18,304 bases of DNA from Flavobacteriia bacterium (GTDB lineage: Bacteria; Bacteroidota; Bacteroidia; Flavobacteriales; Flavobacteriaceae): NCBI GenBank assembly GCA_011330545.1, contig DRQI01000244.1, forward strand, positions 1 to 18,304. Direction: 5' to 3'. Of this stretch, positions 1 to 8,214 are shown piece after piece. The first letter of the stretch is position 1; every line of letters starts with the position of its first letter. The notes under the pieces were generated by a model. That model saw only the letters and a list, made by a program, of their open reading frames with translations, was not told the origin of the DNA and did no database searches. A program made the translations under genes and the position numbers.

Positions 1-51
1 AGCCTTTACAAATTGTGGCCGGGCTCCTAATATGGTAACTATTTTTTTCAT
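1..51 (-). CDS. wecB: UDP-N-acetylglucosamine 2-epimerase (non-hydrolysing), N-terminal fragment
   Basis: Only the first 17 codons are in the window; the gene runs off the left edge. They read MKKIVTILGARPQFVKA, the characteristic start of the non-hydrolysing UDP-GlcNAc 2-epimerase family (WecB/MnaA), where the GxRPQxxK segment belongs to the first Rossmann half of a GT-B-like fold. The family interconverts UDP-GlcNAc and UDP-ManNAc in the cytoplasm and supplies ManNAc or ManNAcA to surface glycans. It is the last visible member of a minus-strand polysaccharide block after two glycosyltransferases, which fits that role. Its ATG shares four bases with the stop of a 59-codon ORF just upstream. 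Family assignment is secure from the motif; substrate specificity cannot be judged from the fragment. Confidence 0.88.
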   Translation of the reverse strand, partial: MKKIVTILGARPQFVKA

Positions 52-227
52 CTGTCTAAATTCATATTTATTATAGGTGACATATAGAATGCGGCACTAT
101 TGGCCATTCCCTGAGTGTCAAAATGCGACATACTCATTTCATTATTTTTCTCCAGCTCTAATTTAAAACCGCAGTTATTTGTATAACCAAAAGATATACA
201 GATATTTACACAAAGAACACAAGCCAT
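48..227 (-). CDS. Candidate small ORF (59 codons) overlapping the wecB start
   Basis: This frame starts at ATG (225-227), has an in-frame TAA four codons upstream, and ends with TGA sharing four bases (ATGA) with the wecB start, a layout typical of translational coupling. The product starts MACVLCVNICISFGYTNN, with four cysteines in its first 19 residues, followed by a Lys/Glu-rich stretch and many methionines; I recognise no family. It fills most of the 207-base gap between the glycosyltransferase stop and wecB. It could equally be a shorter ORF from a later Met, or a chance open frame in a leader. No clear ribosome binding site is visible, though A-rich sequence precedes the ATG. Confidence is low. 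Confidence 0.3.
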   Translation of the reverse strand: MACVLCVNICISFGYTNNCGFKLELEKNNEMSMSHFDTQGMANSAAFYMSPIINMNLDR

Positions 228-258
228 TTTCTTTTTTTAAGAATACACATACATCAAA

Positions 259-1533
259 TTAATGTTGTTTTTGCAATAGCATTGCCAATTGTTTTGTCAG
301 GTTTTTGCGATGGTATTGCTCACAATTTTTTGACCGGACTGCTAAATTATGATTTTTATAGGCTTCGTAATAGTTTTCTATTACATTTCTCAATTGTACG
401 GCATCATCAAAATCTACTACGGTGCCAGAATTTGTAGTACTGATAATTTCGGCCAAATCGCCATCTTCGGGTGCGATGGCCAACATTGGCCGTTGGGCTT
501 GCAGGTATTCAAATACTTTTCCGGTGACAATCCCTTTGGCATTGGGTACCTTATTGACTGCCAACAATAAAACTTGTGCTTTCTTTTGATATTCAACAAC
601 CTCATTATGCGGAACATAATCTATAAATTTTACATGAGGCATTAAATGGTATTTACGAATATCAGTTGCTACCTCAGCAGCCACCTTGCCAATTAATTTC
701 AATTGAAAATCACGGGCAAAGTCGCTATTTTCTCCAATGAGTGCCGCCAATACTTTCCAAAGTATTTTCGGGTTTCTATCGGCGTTCATCAAACCGACGT
801 GCACCAACGTAAATTTAGTGTCGAGTTGCACCTCAGAAATTTGTGGTTCTGTATCAAAACCATTGGTAATTACCTCAATATTTTTATTGTACTTTTCATA
901 ATTTTCTTTCATCGTGTTGCTAACCACCACTATGCCATCGGCTTTGCTGACTACTTCGCTTTCTAACTGTTGGTGTTTCTGAATAGATTTTTTGGTCAGT
1001 GGCAATTGATGAAAATAATCAATGGCAGTCCACGGGTCACGAAAATCGGCTATCCACCGCACACCTAACTTTTGTTGCAATTGTAAGCCTATCAAATGTA
1101 AACTGTGTGGCGGCCCTGTTGTAATTACAGCATCTATATGGTGATTTGAAAGGTAGTTAGTTAAAAATACAACCGAAGGTTTTACCCAAAATTTCCGGGC
1201 ATCGGGTATAAAATAATTGGCTCTGATATAGTGTGCTACCTTACCGAAAAACGAAGGATTAGTAGCTAAAAAGCCCGCACTGGTTTTTGTGTTTTTTTTT
1301 GAAAAAATTAATAACAGGTTATTGGGTTCTTTGATAGGTTGTTTTAGTATTTCTACGGTATCAGCGATTTCTTTTTGTAAGGTCTCATCGAGAATGGCAT
1401 ATTTAGGGTTCTCTACCGTATAGACTACAGGGCTAATACCATATTGCGGTAAATATTTTACGAATTTCAGCCATCGTTGTACGCCTGAACCTCCTGCAGG
1501 TGGCCAATAATATGTAATGATTAGAACTTTCAA
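259..1533 (-). CDS. Glycosyltransferase, GT4-like (GT-B fold)
   Basis: A 424-residue cytoplasmic glycosyltransferase predicted to add one sugar to a lipid-linked surface glycan. The N-terminus (MKVLIITYYWPPAGGSGVQR) is the glycine-rich acceptor-side start common in Bacteroidetes GT4 enzymes. DFRDPW (163-168) and TTGPPHS (138-144) are further conserved blocks of this group, and TGKVFEYLQAQRP (337-349) is the donor-binding region of the C-terminal Rossmann domain. Length is normal for a complete enzyme. Its ATG overlaps the stop of the upstream glycosyltransferase by four bases, so the two are very likely co-transcribed and coupled. Donor and acceptor cannot be read from the sequence; the downstream wecB suggests the pathway may use ManNAc-type sugars, which is inference. 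Confidence 0.85.
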   Translation of the reverse strand: MKVLIITYYWPPAGGSGVQRWLKFVKYLPQYGISPVVYTVENPKYAILDETLQKEIADTVEILKQPIKEPNNLLLIFSKKNTKTSAGFLATNPSFFGKVAHYIRANYFIPDARKFWVKPSVVFLTNYLSNHHIDAVITTGPPHSLHLIGLQLQQKLGVRWIADFRDPWTAIDYFHQLPLTKKSIQKHQQLESEVVSKADGIVVVSNTMKENYEKYNKNIEVITNGFDTEPQISEVQLDTKFTLVHVGLMNADRNPKILWKVLAALIGENSDFARDFQLKLIGKVAAEVATDIRKYHLMPHVKFIDYVPHNEVVEYQKKAQVLLLAVNKVPNAKGIVTGKVFEYLQAQRPMLAIAPEDGDLAEIISTTNSGTVVDFDDAVQLRNVIENYYEAYKNHNLAVRSKNCEQYHRKNLTKQLAMLLQKQH

Positions 1534-2603
1534 GAATGGTTTTCTATAATTTTTAGTAATTGCTTTTCCCGTAAGCGAAGAGGATAATTTTCTGCTATTC
1601 TTTTACTCGCTAAAATACGTAGCTTTTCTTTTTCCTCTGCTGTTAAAAGTACTATTTTTTCTACGGTTTCGAGTATTATTTTAGCATCGTTTTTATCAAT
1701 AACAACACCTGAGTCGCCAATCATTTCAGAAAGTATCCCCACATTGCTAACTATCGGAATGCAACCGCACAACATAGCTTCACTCAATGCACATCCAAAA
1801 CCTTCATTGATAGATAACTGTACATAAAACTCATTTTTTTGATAGGCCTCTCTTAATTTCTCGGGAGCTAAATAAGGGTAGCACTTTAGGTTATCGGGCA
1901 TTTTTTGCATCTTTTGTTGCATTTCTTCTGAAAGGCCTACCAATGTAAATGTACAGGTTTTAAAATGCCGAGCCATCTGTATAAACGTATCGATTCCTTT
2001 TAACCTAAAAGCTGTGGTATTAGAAATTGAAGCCACTGTTATAAACGAGTTAGCCTCTCTTTTTTTATGCGTATTTTTCCAAAAATCAATATGAAACCCA
2101 TTGGGGATGACAGTATACGGTGTTTTTAACTTCGGAAAGAAATAGCGAAATCCTTGTTTTTTATGGATACAACTACTGTCATACATATATACCGTTTCTA
2201 CTAATGCCTCGCTAACCGGTAATAATTCTGTAGCATATTTATAGGAATAATAAATAAAAGTTCGAAGAATAGGTTTTCGTAAGCTGCCGTAGTGGTAGTT
2301 AGGAAACGAAACACAATCGGTTCCGTTTAAGATAATAAATACCGGGGTTTTGAATAGTTTCCCTAAAAGTGCAGGCAGTAAAGACCAATAGCCGCCAAAA
2401 GATACAATAACGGCTTTTGTACGTGCCATTTTTAAAAGCAGCCAACAAAATTGGTGGATTAAAAAAAAAGGCAGTAGGTATTTACGGTACCATGTATAAG
2501 TATTTCTAATGACCGTATATTTTTTTGACAAAAAGGCAATATCACCTTCAATAAATGTTGAACTGTTTGGATATATATAGATTAATTGTTCTTTTTTTAA
2601 CAT
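1530..2603 (-). CDS. Glycosyltransferase family 4
   Basis: A 357-residue GT-B glycosyltransferase. The C-terminal half carries the retaining GT4 signature EX7E: Glu267 in SINEGFG and Glu275 in ALSEAM, followed by the Gly/Pro segment CGCIPIVS. The N-terminal half contains a VSFGGYWSLLPALLGKLFK stretch, expected to contact the acceptor or membrane, and a VIPNGF hinge near 165-170. Length is typical for the family. It lies 12 bases downstream of the kinase-like gene and overlaps the next glycosyltransferase by four bases, so it is embedded in the operon. The enzyme should act at the cytoplasmic face of the inner membrane; the sugar transferred is unknown. Confidence 0.87.
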   Translation of the reverse strand: MLKKEQLIYIYPNSSTFIEGDIAFLSKKYTVIRNTYTWYRKYLLPFFLIHQFCWLLLKMARTKAVIVSFGGYWSLLPALLGKLFKTPVFIILNGTDCVSFPNYHYGSLRKPILRTFIYYSYKYATELLPVSEALVETVYMYDSSCIHKKQGFRYFFPKLKTPYTVIPNGFHIDFWKNTHKKREANSFITVASISNTTAFRLKGIDTFIQMARHFKTCTFTLVGLSEEMQQKMQKMPDNLKCYPYLAPEKLREAYQKNEFYVQLSINEGFGCALSEAMLCGCIPIVSNVGILSEMIGDSGVVIDKNDAKIILETVEKIVLLTAEEKEKLRILASKRIAENYPLRLREKQLLKIIENHS

Positions 2604-2615
2604 CTGACAGTAACT

Positions 2616-3401
2616 TTATTGATAGCCCATAAAATCCTTAAAATCTTGCAGCCGTTGCTGTTTTGCCTCGGGTTGCAATCCATAAGCCTTATCGGTAGTA
2701 ATGGCATTCAAATATGTTAGTAATTGTTTTTTAGTATCTGTTTTACATATTTTTTTTATAAGTTGTTGCAGGCTTTTTTTAATCGCTTCTACTTCGTTTT
2801 TATCAATGGTTACACACTTTTCTAAACATTGCACATAATAGCTGTAAAAATAAAAATGGTCGAATAAAAGTGAATTTTCATGCCGTTTTTCGTCAATAAA
2901 AACTAATTTTTCAGCAGTGTCAATTAATATATTCAAATGTGTAAAATCTCCGTGTAATCCGGTTTTTGGAATCTCTTTCCATCGTTTTTCCAAAGCTTTT
3001 TCGATACATACTATCTTCTTAAAATATTCTTGTTTTGAATATGCTTCTATCAACGTATATCCTATAAAATTTTCTCTTTTCCATTGGTGCTGCCCGGTTT
3101 CTTTATAAACATAAACAGGCTTATTATCCTTATCAAATTCAAAAATCACTTTTTTTTGATTGTTGATATATCCCATTTTAATGGCATCATTTGGCAGTTG
3201 CAAAATCAACTGTTTCTTTTTAAAAAATAGAGTAAATAAAAAATGGCCTATCCGGGTTTTTCTCATTCTAAACGCCAACGAATTTTTTGGCGAAACCTGT
3301 ATACTCAACGCATTAAACAACCTGTTTTTTAATATGTTAACATCAGAATACAGTAAGCATAAACTTTGTTGCTTTGGAAAATAAAATAGCTTTTTTTCCA
3401 T
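2616..3401 (-). CDS. Small kinase-fold protein (APH/choline-kinase-like) in a glycan operon
   Basis: A 261-residue protein with the hallmarks of the aminoglycoside/choline phosphotransferase and lipopolysaccharide-kinase fold. HGDFTHLNIL (150-159) provides the catalytic Asp152 and metal-binding Asn157 (Brenner motif HxDxxxxN), and FIDEKR (169-174) carries the second metal-binding Asp170. VYVYK (96-100) could supply the ATP-binding lysine, although the N-lobe is divergent. No signal peptide or membrane segment is visible. It lies seven bases after a methyltransferase gene and 12 before a glycosyltransferase, so a sugar or a glycan end is a likelier substrate than an antibiotic. A kinase next to a methyltransferase recalls WbdD (see findings). 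Fold assignment is good; substrate is unknown. Confidence 0.68.
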   Translation of the reverse strand: MEKKLFYFPKQQSLCLLYSDVNILKNRLFNALSIQVSPKNSLAFRMRKTRIGHFLFTLFFKKKQLILQLPNDAIKMGYINNQKKVIFEFDKDNKPVYVYKETGQHQWKRENFIGYTLIEAYSKQEYFKKIVCIEKALEKRWKEIPKTGLHGDFTHLNILIDTAEKLVFIDEKRHENSLLFDHFYFYSYYVQCLEKCVTIDKNEVEAIKKSLQQLIKKICKTDTKKQLLTYLNAITTDKAYGLQPEAKQQRLQDFKDFMGYQ

Positions 3402-3408
3402 TTTTCAA

Positions 3409-4128
3409 TTAGTTACTGCACAGTAATAACTTTCTGTTTTTTTGAAGCGGGTCATCATCAGAAACTTCATTTATAAGGTGTACTTCTTTATAATTGCTTT
3501 TGAGGTAATCTATCTGTTCTTCTTGTTGCGCAACACTTCCGTTTGATTCAAATAACAGGTGTGTACTGATACTTTTGACAAAATCGATAACCTCTTTCCA
3601 GTTTTTAAGCCACATACAAACTGACAGCAAAAAAGAAATATCAACGCCATTGCCCGGAAGTAAGTCTTTGATATATGACAGGTTTTCTTTTTCGAGGTCA
3701 AAAACATAAAATTGTAAGTGTTGATTCTTTGAAAACGATTTTATTTTATTGGCAACATTTACCATTTTACTGTCGTAATCAATTCCGATACCTTGTTTGA
3801 TTCTATCGGCACAGGCATGTAACATTCCGCCTTGGTTACTCCCAATATCCAATACTGTTTTACCGGTAAAATCATAGGGTATATTTTTAAACCTCTCTGA
3901 AGGATTGCGTTGCCCAACTAAGGTTTTATCACCTAGTTGCAGGGTGTGGTAACCTGAATTATACAATTCGCCCGAGTAAGTAGCTCCGCTCTTTTTAGTA
4001 TAATTTAATAGGTTAATTACTTTTAGCTCTTCACTATTAAATGTATTTGAAGGGTCAACTTCTATTCTTTCCGGTAAGAACTTTTTTTCGCTCCCCAATT
4101 TTTTCTTTATATATTTTATGATTGCCAT
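3409..4128 (-). CDS. Class I SAM-dependent methyltransferase
   Basis: A 239-residue methyltransferase if translation starts at ATG 4126-4128. I chose this start over the one 12 codons upstream (4164), which would overlap the YfhO gene by 34 bases; the chosen one begins two bases after the YfhO stop and gives the basic N-terminus MAIIKYIKKK. Motif I is VLDIGSNQGG (92-101), the SAM-binding glycine loop; GIGIDYD nearby supplies the acidic residue that binds the ribose. A preceding block (YHTLQLGD, then GQRNPSERF) may form the acceptor lid. The operon context points to methylation of a sugar or glycan terminus in the cytoplasm. The next gene encodes a kinase-fold protein. Confidence 0.8.
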   Translation of the reverse strand: MAIIKYIKKKLGSEKKFLPERIEVDPSNTFNSEELKVINLLNYTKKSGATYSGELYNSGYHTLQLGDKTLVGQRNPSERFKNIPYDFTGKTVLDIGSNQGGMLHACADRIKQGIGIDYDSKMVNVANKIKSFSKNQHLQFYVFDLEKENLSYIKDLLPGNGVDISFLLSVCMWLKNWKEVIDFVKSISTHLLFESNGSVAQQEEQIDYLKSNYKEVHLINEVSDDDPLQKNRKLLLCSN

Positions 4129-4130
4129 AC

Positions 4131-6551
4131 TTACTCTTTCGCTTTTTTCGTGTAAAAAATCCATCCTATTAAAATCAACAGTACTAATCCGTAGGAGGTA
4201 AGGGTAATGATATTTCCTCGTTGGATGATGGCGGGTTCAAATTTAAAAACAATTTCGTGTTTTCCCGCAGGTACTATCATGGCTCGCAACACATAATTTA
4301 CCCTAAAATGCGGTGTGGGCTTGCCATCAATATAGGCCTTCCATCCGTTTTTATAATACATCTCAGAAAATACGGCCAATTGTTTTTTAGCGGTATGGCT
4401 TTTATATTTCATTTCATTGGGTTGGTATGAAATTAGTTGGATGCTTGCCAAACTGTCTTTTTCAAAAGTAGTTGTTGGCAATAACTCTTTAAATTGGCTA
4501 TTGACTATGGCTTTTTCTTTAGTATGTAAGCTGTCTAGGGCTTTTATTTCTTCATCGGCCGTATTGACAAATTCAACAGTATTGACAAACCATGCATTGC
4601 CATTGGCATCAAAATTTTGTTGCAAGCGTGCATTGCCTTGCCTATCGGGAAAAATAATATATTTTGTATTGAGCATATTCAATACTTCGATATTATTTTT
4701 AACAATTTGATAATCAAACAATTCTTGATAACGCCTTGGTTTTGCAGCGTGATAGCCACCGATAGAATTGTGAAAATACGAAGTGCTTCCGTCATTCATC
4801 GGGTCTACCAAGAAATTAACTACCCTAAAATACGATGTGTCTTTTAAAATCTCTTTGTCAATGGCCGATGCTTGAAAGGGTTTCTCTTCACGCTTTTTTG
4901 TTACAAAGTCATCGGCATTCACATAGCGTTTGTCTACGCCGGCCAAATCGAATACAATCAGTACGGCAAAAGCAATAGTTACAATATTTTTATTGACTTT
5001 TTCTTTTACATACGCCCATAACAATCCTGCCGACAGTACAATAAATAGCAGCGACCGTATACTGTCTTTAAAGAAAATGGCTTTTCTATCGGCGACAATG
5101 GCATTTGTAATCCCTGTAATTTGTTGTTCTAAATTAGCATCTCTTGCAGGGCTTTCAAAGCTAAACAAGCTAGTACCAAAAAGTGTAAACAGCAGGGCAA
5201 CACCCCCAACGATATACAAGCTATACTTGAGGTATTTTTCTTTTTCTTTTTTGTCAATTTTTCCGTTTAGCCATTCATTCAATGCCAATAGTGCTAATAG
5301 GGGTATTGCCAATTCGGCAATGACTTGTAATGACGATACGGCCCTGAACTTATCGTACAACGGCACGTAGTCTATAAAAAAATCAGTTAGCCATGAAAGG
5401 TTTTTTCCCCAACTCAATAAAATGGCAAAAATGGTAGTTGCCACTAGCCATTTTTTGAGTTTTCCTTTTACTAAAAAGATTCCTAATACAAACAAAAATA
5501 GTATGATGGCACCCACGTATGCCGGAGCTTCTACAAAAGGTTGCAGGCCCCAATAGGTGGGTACGTTTTTCGAAAATTCCCTAGCTTGCTTTCTTCCGAT
5601 TTTATCTTTTAAAAAATGATATGTTTTAGCATCCTTCCCTAAATTCTCTCTGCTCCCACCACCATAAAATCTGGGTATCAACAAATTAAAAGTCTCTAAT
5701 TTTCCGTAACTATATTGGGTAATATAATCTTTTGACAGGCCTGAAGTACTTTCCTGTTTGGGATTTCCGTCGGGCGTAATGGTCAATTCACTTTTACTCC
5801 GTGTACTGTTTTTGGCATATTCTTGGGTGGCCATTAAGCTAGTGGCATTCATCCCTACTGCCAATAGTACCGCAACGAGCAATACCCCGGCACCTTTAAA
5901 AAAGTCAACAATGGTTTTTTCTTTTACAGCATCAATTAAATATACCACCCCTAAAATGAGTACCATAAACAATAAGTAATAGGTCATTTGCGGATGGCTG
6001 GCATTTATTTCAAAAGCCATACCTAGAGCTGTCAGTATAAATCCTAACAGGTAATTTCGTTTAAATACCGATAAAATTCCTGCCAATACAACGGGCATAT
6101 ACGCAATGGCATGGGCTTTTGCATTGTGGCCGGCACCAAAAATGATGATAAAATAGGTAGAAAAGCCAAAAGCCAAGGCTCCTACGATGGCTAATTTCCA
6201 CTCAACGTTTAACACATACAAGAGAATAAAAAAACCAATAAAATACAAGAATAAGTAATCGGCAGGGCGTGGTAAAAAACGCAGTAATTTATCAATTTTT
6301 TGGATGTAATTGTTCGGATAGTAAGCACTGACATTATAAGCGGGCATTCCTCCGAAAGCCCTGTTTGTCCAATATGGTTCTTGATGGTGTTCTTTACGAA
6401 AATCAACAATTTCTTTTGAGACACCCCGAAACTGGGCAATATCACTTTGAAATAATTTTTTCCCTTCCAGCACGGGAGAAAAATAGGCCAATGACACGAT
6501 AACAAATACTACAATGGCTATTACAAAAGGGATAAATTTATTATTTTTCAT
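4131..6551 (-). CDS. YfhO family polytopic membrane protein (GT-C-like)
   Basis: An 806-residue inner-membrane protein with a first helix at about 7-25, many further hydrophobic segments up to about residue 530, a soluble region of about 200 residues, and a final helix before the Lys-rich end FYTKKAKE. This matches the Bacteroidetes YfhO family, related to Gram-positive YfhO, which helps glycosylate lipoteichoic acid from undecaprenyl-linked sugars. The first extracytoplasmic loop has FQSDIAQFRG with Asp37, the position where GT-C enzymes keep a catalytic acid. I infer a periplasmic glycosyltransferase using lipid-linked donors. It begins the tight gene run toward wecB. About 35 bases upstream, GATATTTG (6585-6592, minus strand) is one base off the -7 consensus and may be its promoter. 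Confidence 0.85.
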   Translation of the reverse strand: MKNNKFIPFVIAIVVFVIVSLAYFSPVLEGKKLFQSDIAQFRGVSKEIVDFRKEHHQEPYWTNRAFGGMPAYNVSAYYPNNYIQKIDKLLRFLPRPADYLFLYFIGFFILLYVLNVEWKLAIVGALAFGFSTYFIIIFGAGHNAKAHAIAYMPVVLAGILSVFKRNYLLGFILTALGMAFEINASHPQMTYYLLFMVLILGVVYLIDAVKEKTIVDFFKGAGVLLVAVLLAVGMNATSLMATQEYAKNSTRSKSELTITPDGNPKQESTSGLSKDYITQYSYGKLETFNLLIPRFYGGGSRENLGKDAKTYHFLKDKIGRKQAREFSKNVPTYWGLQPFVEAPAYVGAIILFLFVLGIFLVKGKLKKWLVATTIFAILLSWGKNLSWLTDFFIDYVPLYDKFRAVSSLQVIAELAIPLLALLALNEWLNGKIDKKEKEKYLKYSLYIVGGVALLFTLFGTSLFSFESPARDANLEQQITGITNAIVADRKAIFFKDSIRSLLFIVLSAGLLWAYVKEKVNKNIVTIAFAVLIVFDLAGVDKRYVNADDFVTKKREEKPFQASAIDKEILKDTSYFRVVNFLVDPMNDGSTSYFHNSIGGYHAAKPRRYQELFDYQIVKNNIEVLNMLNTKYIIFPDRQGNARLQQNFDANGNAWFVNTVEFVNTADEEIKALDSLHTKEKAIVNSQFKELLPTTTFEKDSLASIQLISYQPNEMKYKSHTAKKQLAVFSEMYYKNGWKAYIDGKPTPHFRVNYVLRAMIVPAGKHEIVFKFEPAIIQRGNIITLTSYGLVLLILIGWIFYTKKAKE

Positions 6552-6650
6552 TTAAGTATTTCTATTATTTTCTGACAGATAACGCAAATATCTCTATAGC
6601 TTATAAGGCAATATAATTACAATCAATCACAGGTACCTCATGCTAAAAAT

Positions 6651-6926
6651 TTATTCAACTTCTTCATAATCAACATATTCACCTACATCATCGCTGCTTT
6701 TTTTAGTTTGTCCCGGAGTTTTATCAATAATCGTTTCCCCCTCTTTTACGGATTGTTCTCTTGAAACATTTTCTTGCTGCTGTTGATTGAATTTTTTTTC
6801 TACATTACGCATCATATTCTTTAAAATTACCGGAAACACATACTTTCCAATAATTTTAACAGCGTAGTAAATCAACACCAGAATAAGTATGGTTCTAAGA
6901 AAACCTGATATATATGCTAGTTGCAT
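6651..6926 (-). CDS. DUF4834 family small membrane protein
   Basis: A 91-residue protein with one N-terminal membrane helix (roughly 8-30, FLRTILILVLIYYAVKIIG), a short basic segment (NMMRNVEKKF) and a hydrophilic acidic tail ending EYVDYEEVE. This matches DUF4834, a Flavobacteriia family of unknown function. I start at ATG 6924-6926; an upstream TTG at 6975 would extend it by 17 residues but lies inside the best promoter candidate. The gene sits 99 bases upstream of yfhO on the same strand and diverges from the outer-membrane protein at 7045. Whether it shares a transcript with the glycan genes is uncertain. Confidence 0.75.
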   Translation of the reverse strand: MQLAYISGFLRTILILVLIYYAVKIIGKYVFPVILKNMMRNVEKKFNQQQQENVSREQSVKEGETIIDKTPGQTKKSSDDVGEYVDYEEVE

Positions 6927-6965
6927 AAAACTATAATGGTTTAAAATAAATTTTAATGTTGCCTT

Positions 6966-6973
6966 CAAAAATA
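6966..6973 (-). promoter_or_regulatory. Candidate -7 element for the DUF4834 gene
   Basis: On the minus strand TATTTTTG matches the Bacteroidetes -7 consensus TAnnTTTG and lies 40 bases before the chosen ATG. No TTG is present at the expected -33 distance, so this is a weak call. Confidence 0.35.
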
Positions 6974-6986
6974 ACAATTTGAACGC

Positions 6987-7003
6987 AACTAACGCGTTTA
7001 GTT
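6987..7003. promoter_or_regulatory. Palindrome in a divergent intergenic region
   Basis: Six-base arms AACTAA and TTAGTT flank a five-base centre CGCGT, between the divergently read DUF4834 and outer-membrane-protein genes. It could be an operator; nothing else in the window repeats it, so function is unsupported. Confidence 0.25.
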
Positions 7004-7044
7004 ATAGATAAAAATGTTTAATTTGTAAAATTATAAAATCAGTT

Positions 7045-8214
7045 ATGCGAAAAATCGGATTGTTTTTACTATTTATCAGCTGTTTTCAAGTGGGTACGGC
7101 GCAATATACCGAACTTATCAATTCGAGAAGGCCGGGTTTTACAGACAGCCCTTATAGTATAGGCACCAATGTTTTGCAAGTAGAGAGTGGTTTGTTTTAC
7201 GAAAATCAAAATGACAAAGCTTTTAAATTTAAATCGTTCGGCACTGATATTATGTTGCGTTACGGGCGGTTTTTTGAAAAATTGGAATTCGATTTAAATC
7301 TGGCTTTTCAACATGACAAGGTAACGTTTGCCAACCCGTTGCTCAATCCGAATGTTACCCGAACCGGACTGTCGCGATTAACCATAGGCGCCAAATATTT
7401 GGTATACATGCCAACATACAAAGATAAATCGAAAGAAATACGCAGTTGGAAAAAGAAGATGAAATACGACTGGAAGCGGCTCATTCCTTCAGTGGGTGTT
7501 TATGCCGGTGCCAACCTACCGATTACCAAGCACTTTATCGGCGGTAATTCCCCACAATTGGTAGAAGATTCTTTTAGCCCCAGAATTGCCTTGTACACTC
7601 AGAATGATTTTACGGATAGGTTTATTTTCTTAATGAATTTAATTGCTGACCGAATCGGCTCGGGGCAACAAGAAAATTCATATATTTTAACAGGTACTTA
7701 TACGGTTAATGAAAAGTTATCAGCGTTTATTGAGCATCAAGGCATTTTTAAAGACGATAACATTCCGAACGATTTTCAATTTGGCGGCGGGATGGCTTAT
7801 TTACTGTCAAAAGACATGCAAGTTGATGCTTCGATAAGAACTATAAAAGACCGAGACGGCTCTACATTTTTGTTTAGTGCCGGCTTTGCCTGGAGAATTA
7901 TGGATAAACATCAAGATGCTTATAAAATAGTAGATTCTGAAGGTAATGTTACTAAAACAGAGAAAAAAGGGAATTTCTTTTCGAGGTTATTTGGCAAAAA
8001 GAAGGATAAAAAACTACGAAAAGTAAAAAAGGTAAAAGCTAAAAAACGCAAAATAAAAGAGCTAAAACCCAAGAAAAGCAAAAAACAAAAAAGAGCAGAA
8101 AAAGCAGCTAGAAAAAAAGTCAAACAAGACAAAAAGAAGAAAAAGAAAAAGGCAAAAGATTATAATAAAAACTATGAACCGCCAAAAGACAATACGGTAG
8201 ATGATAACAATTAA
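7045..8214 (+). CDS. Outer-membrane transporter-like beta-barrel with a poly-basic C-terminal tail
   Basis: A 389-residue exported protein. Residues 1-20 form a signal peptide (hydrophobic GLFLLFISCF, likely cleaved after GTAQ). Residues 21 to about 290 have alternating beta-strand character with aromatic residues and match the transporter/phenol-MetA-pathway barrel family, including the opening RRPGFTDSPYSIG; the family is widespread in Bacteroidetes and its cargo is unknown. The barrel ends near FAWRIMD (281-287). After it comes a linker and a tail in which 35 of the 54 residues from 318 to 371 are Lys or Arg, including seven consecutive lysines (363-369). The reading frame is uninterrupted. 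The gene overlaps the next by 14 bases, so they are probably co-expressed. Confidence 0.75.
   Translation: MRKIGLFLLFISCFQVGTAQYTELINSRRPGFTDSPYSIGTNVLQVESGLFYENQNDKAFKFKSFGTDIMLRYGRFFEKLEFDLNLAFQHDKVTFANPLLNPNVTRTGLSRLTIGAKYLVYMPTYKDKSKEIRSWKKKMKYDWKRLIPSVGVYAGANLPITKHFIGGNSPQLVEDSFSPRIALYTQNDFTDRFIFLMNLIADRIGSGQQENSYILTGTYTVNEKLSAFIEHQGIFKDDNIPNDFQFGGGMAYLLSKDMQVDASIRTIKDRDGSTFLFSAGFAWRIMDKHQDAYKIVDSEGNVTKTEKKGNFFSRLFGKKKDKKLRKVKKVKAKKRKIKELKPKKSKKQKRAEKAARKKVKQDKKKKKKKAKDYNKNYEPPKDNTVDDNN

Noticed and set aside
2616..3401. Aminoglycoside resistance kinase
   Set aside because: The kinase motifs are shared by the whole fold; the position inside a glycan operon and the divergent N-lobe argue against an antibiotic substrate.
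4129..4164. Upstream start of the methyltransferase that adds 12 residues
   Set aside because: It would overlap the YfhO coding end by 34 bases; the later ATG sits two bases after the YfhO stop and gives a natural N-terminus.
4930..5370. Plus-strand 146-codon frame inside the YfhO gene
   Set aside because: It is antisense to a well-supported long coding sequence and shows no recognisable domain.
6927..6977. TTG start that extends the DUF4834 protein by 17 residues
   Set aside because: The TTG lies within the best promoter candidate, and the family usually starts at the residue encoded by ATG 6924-6926.
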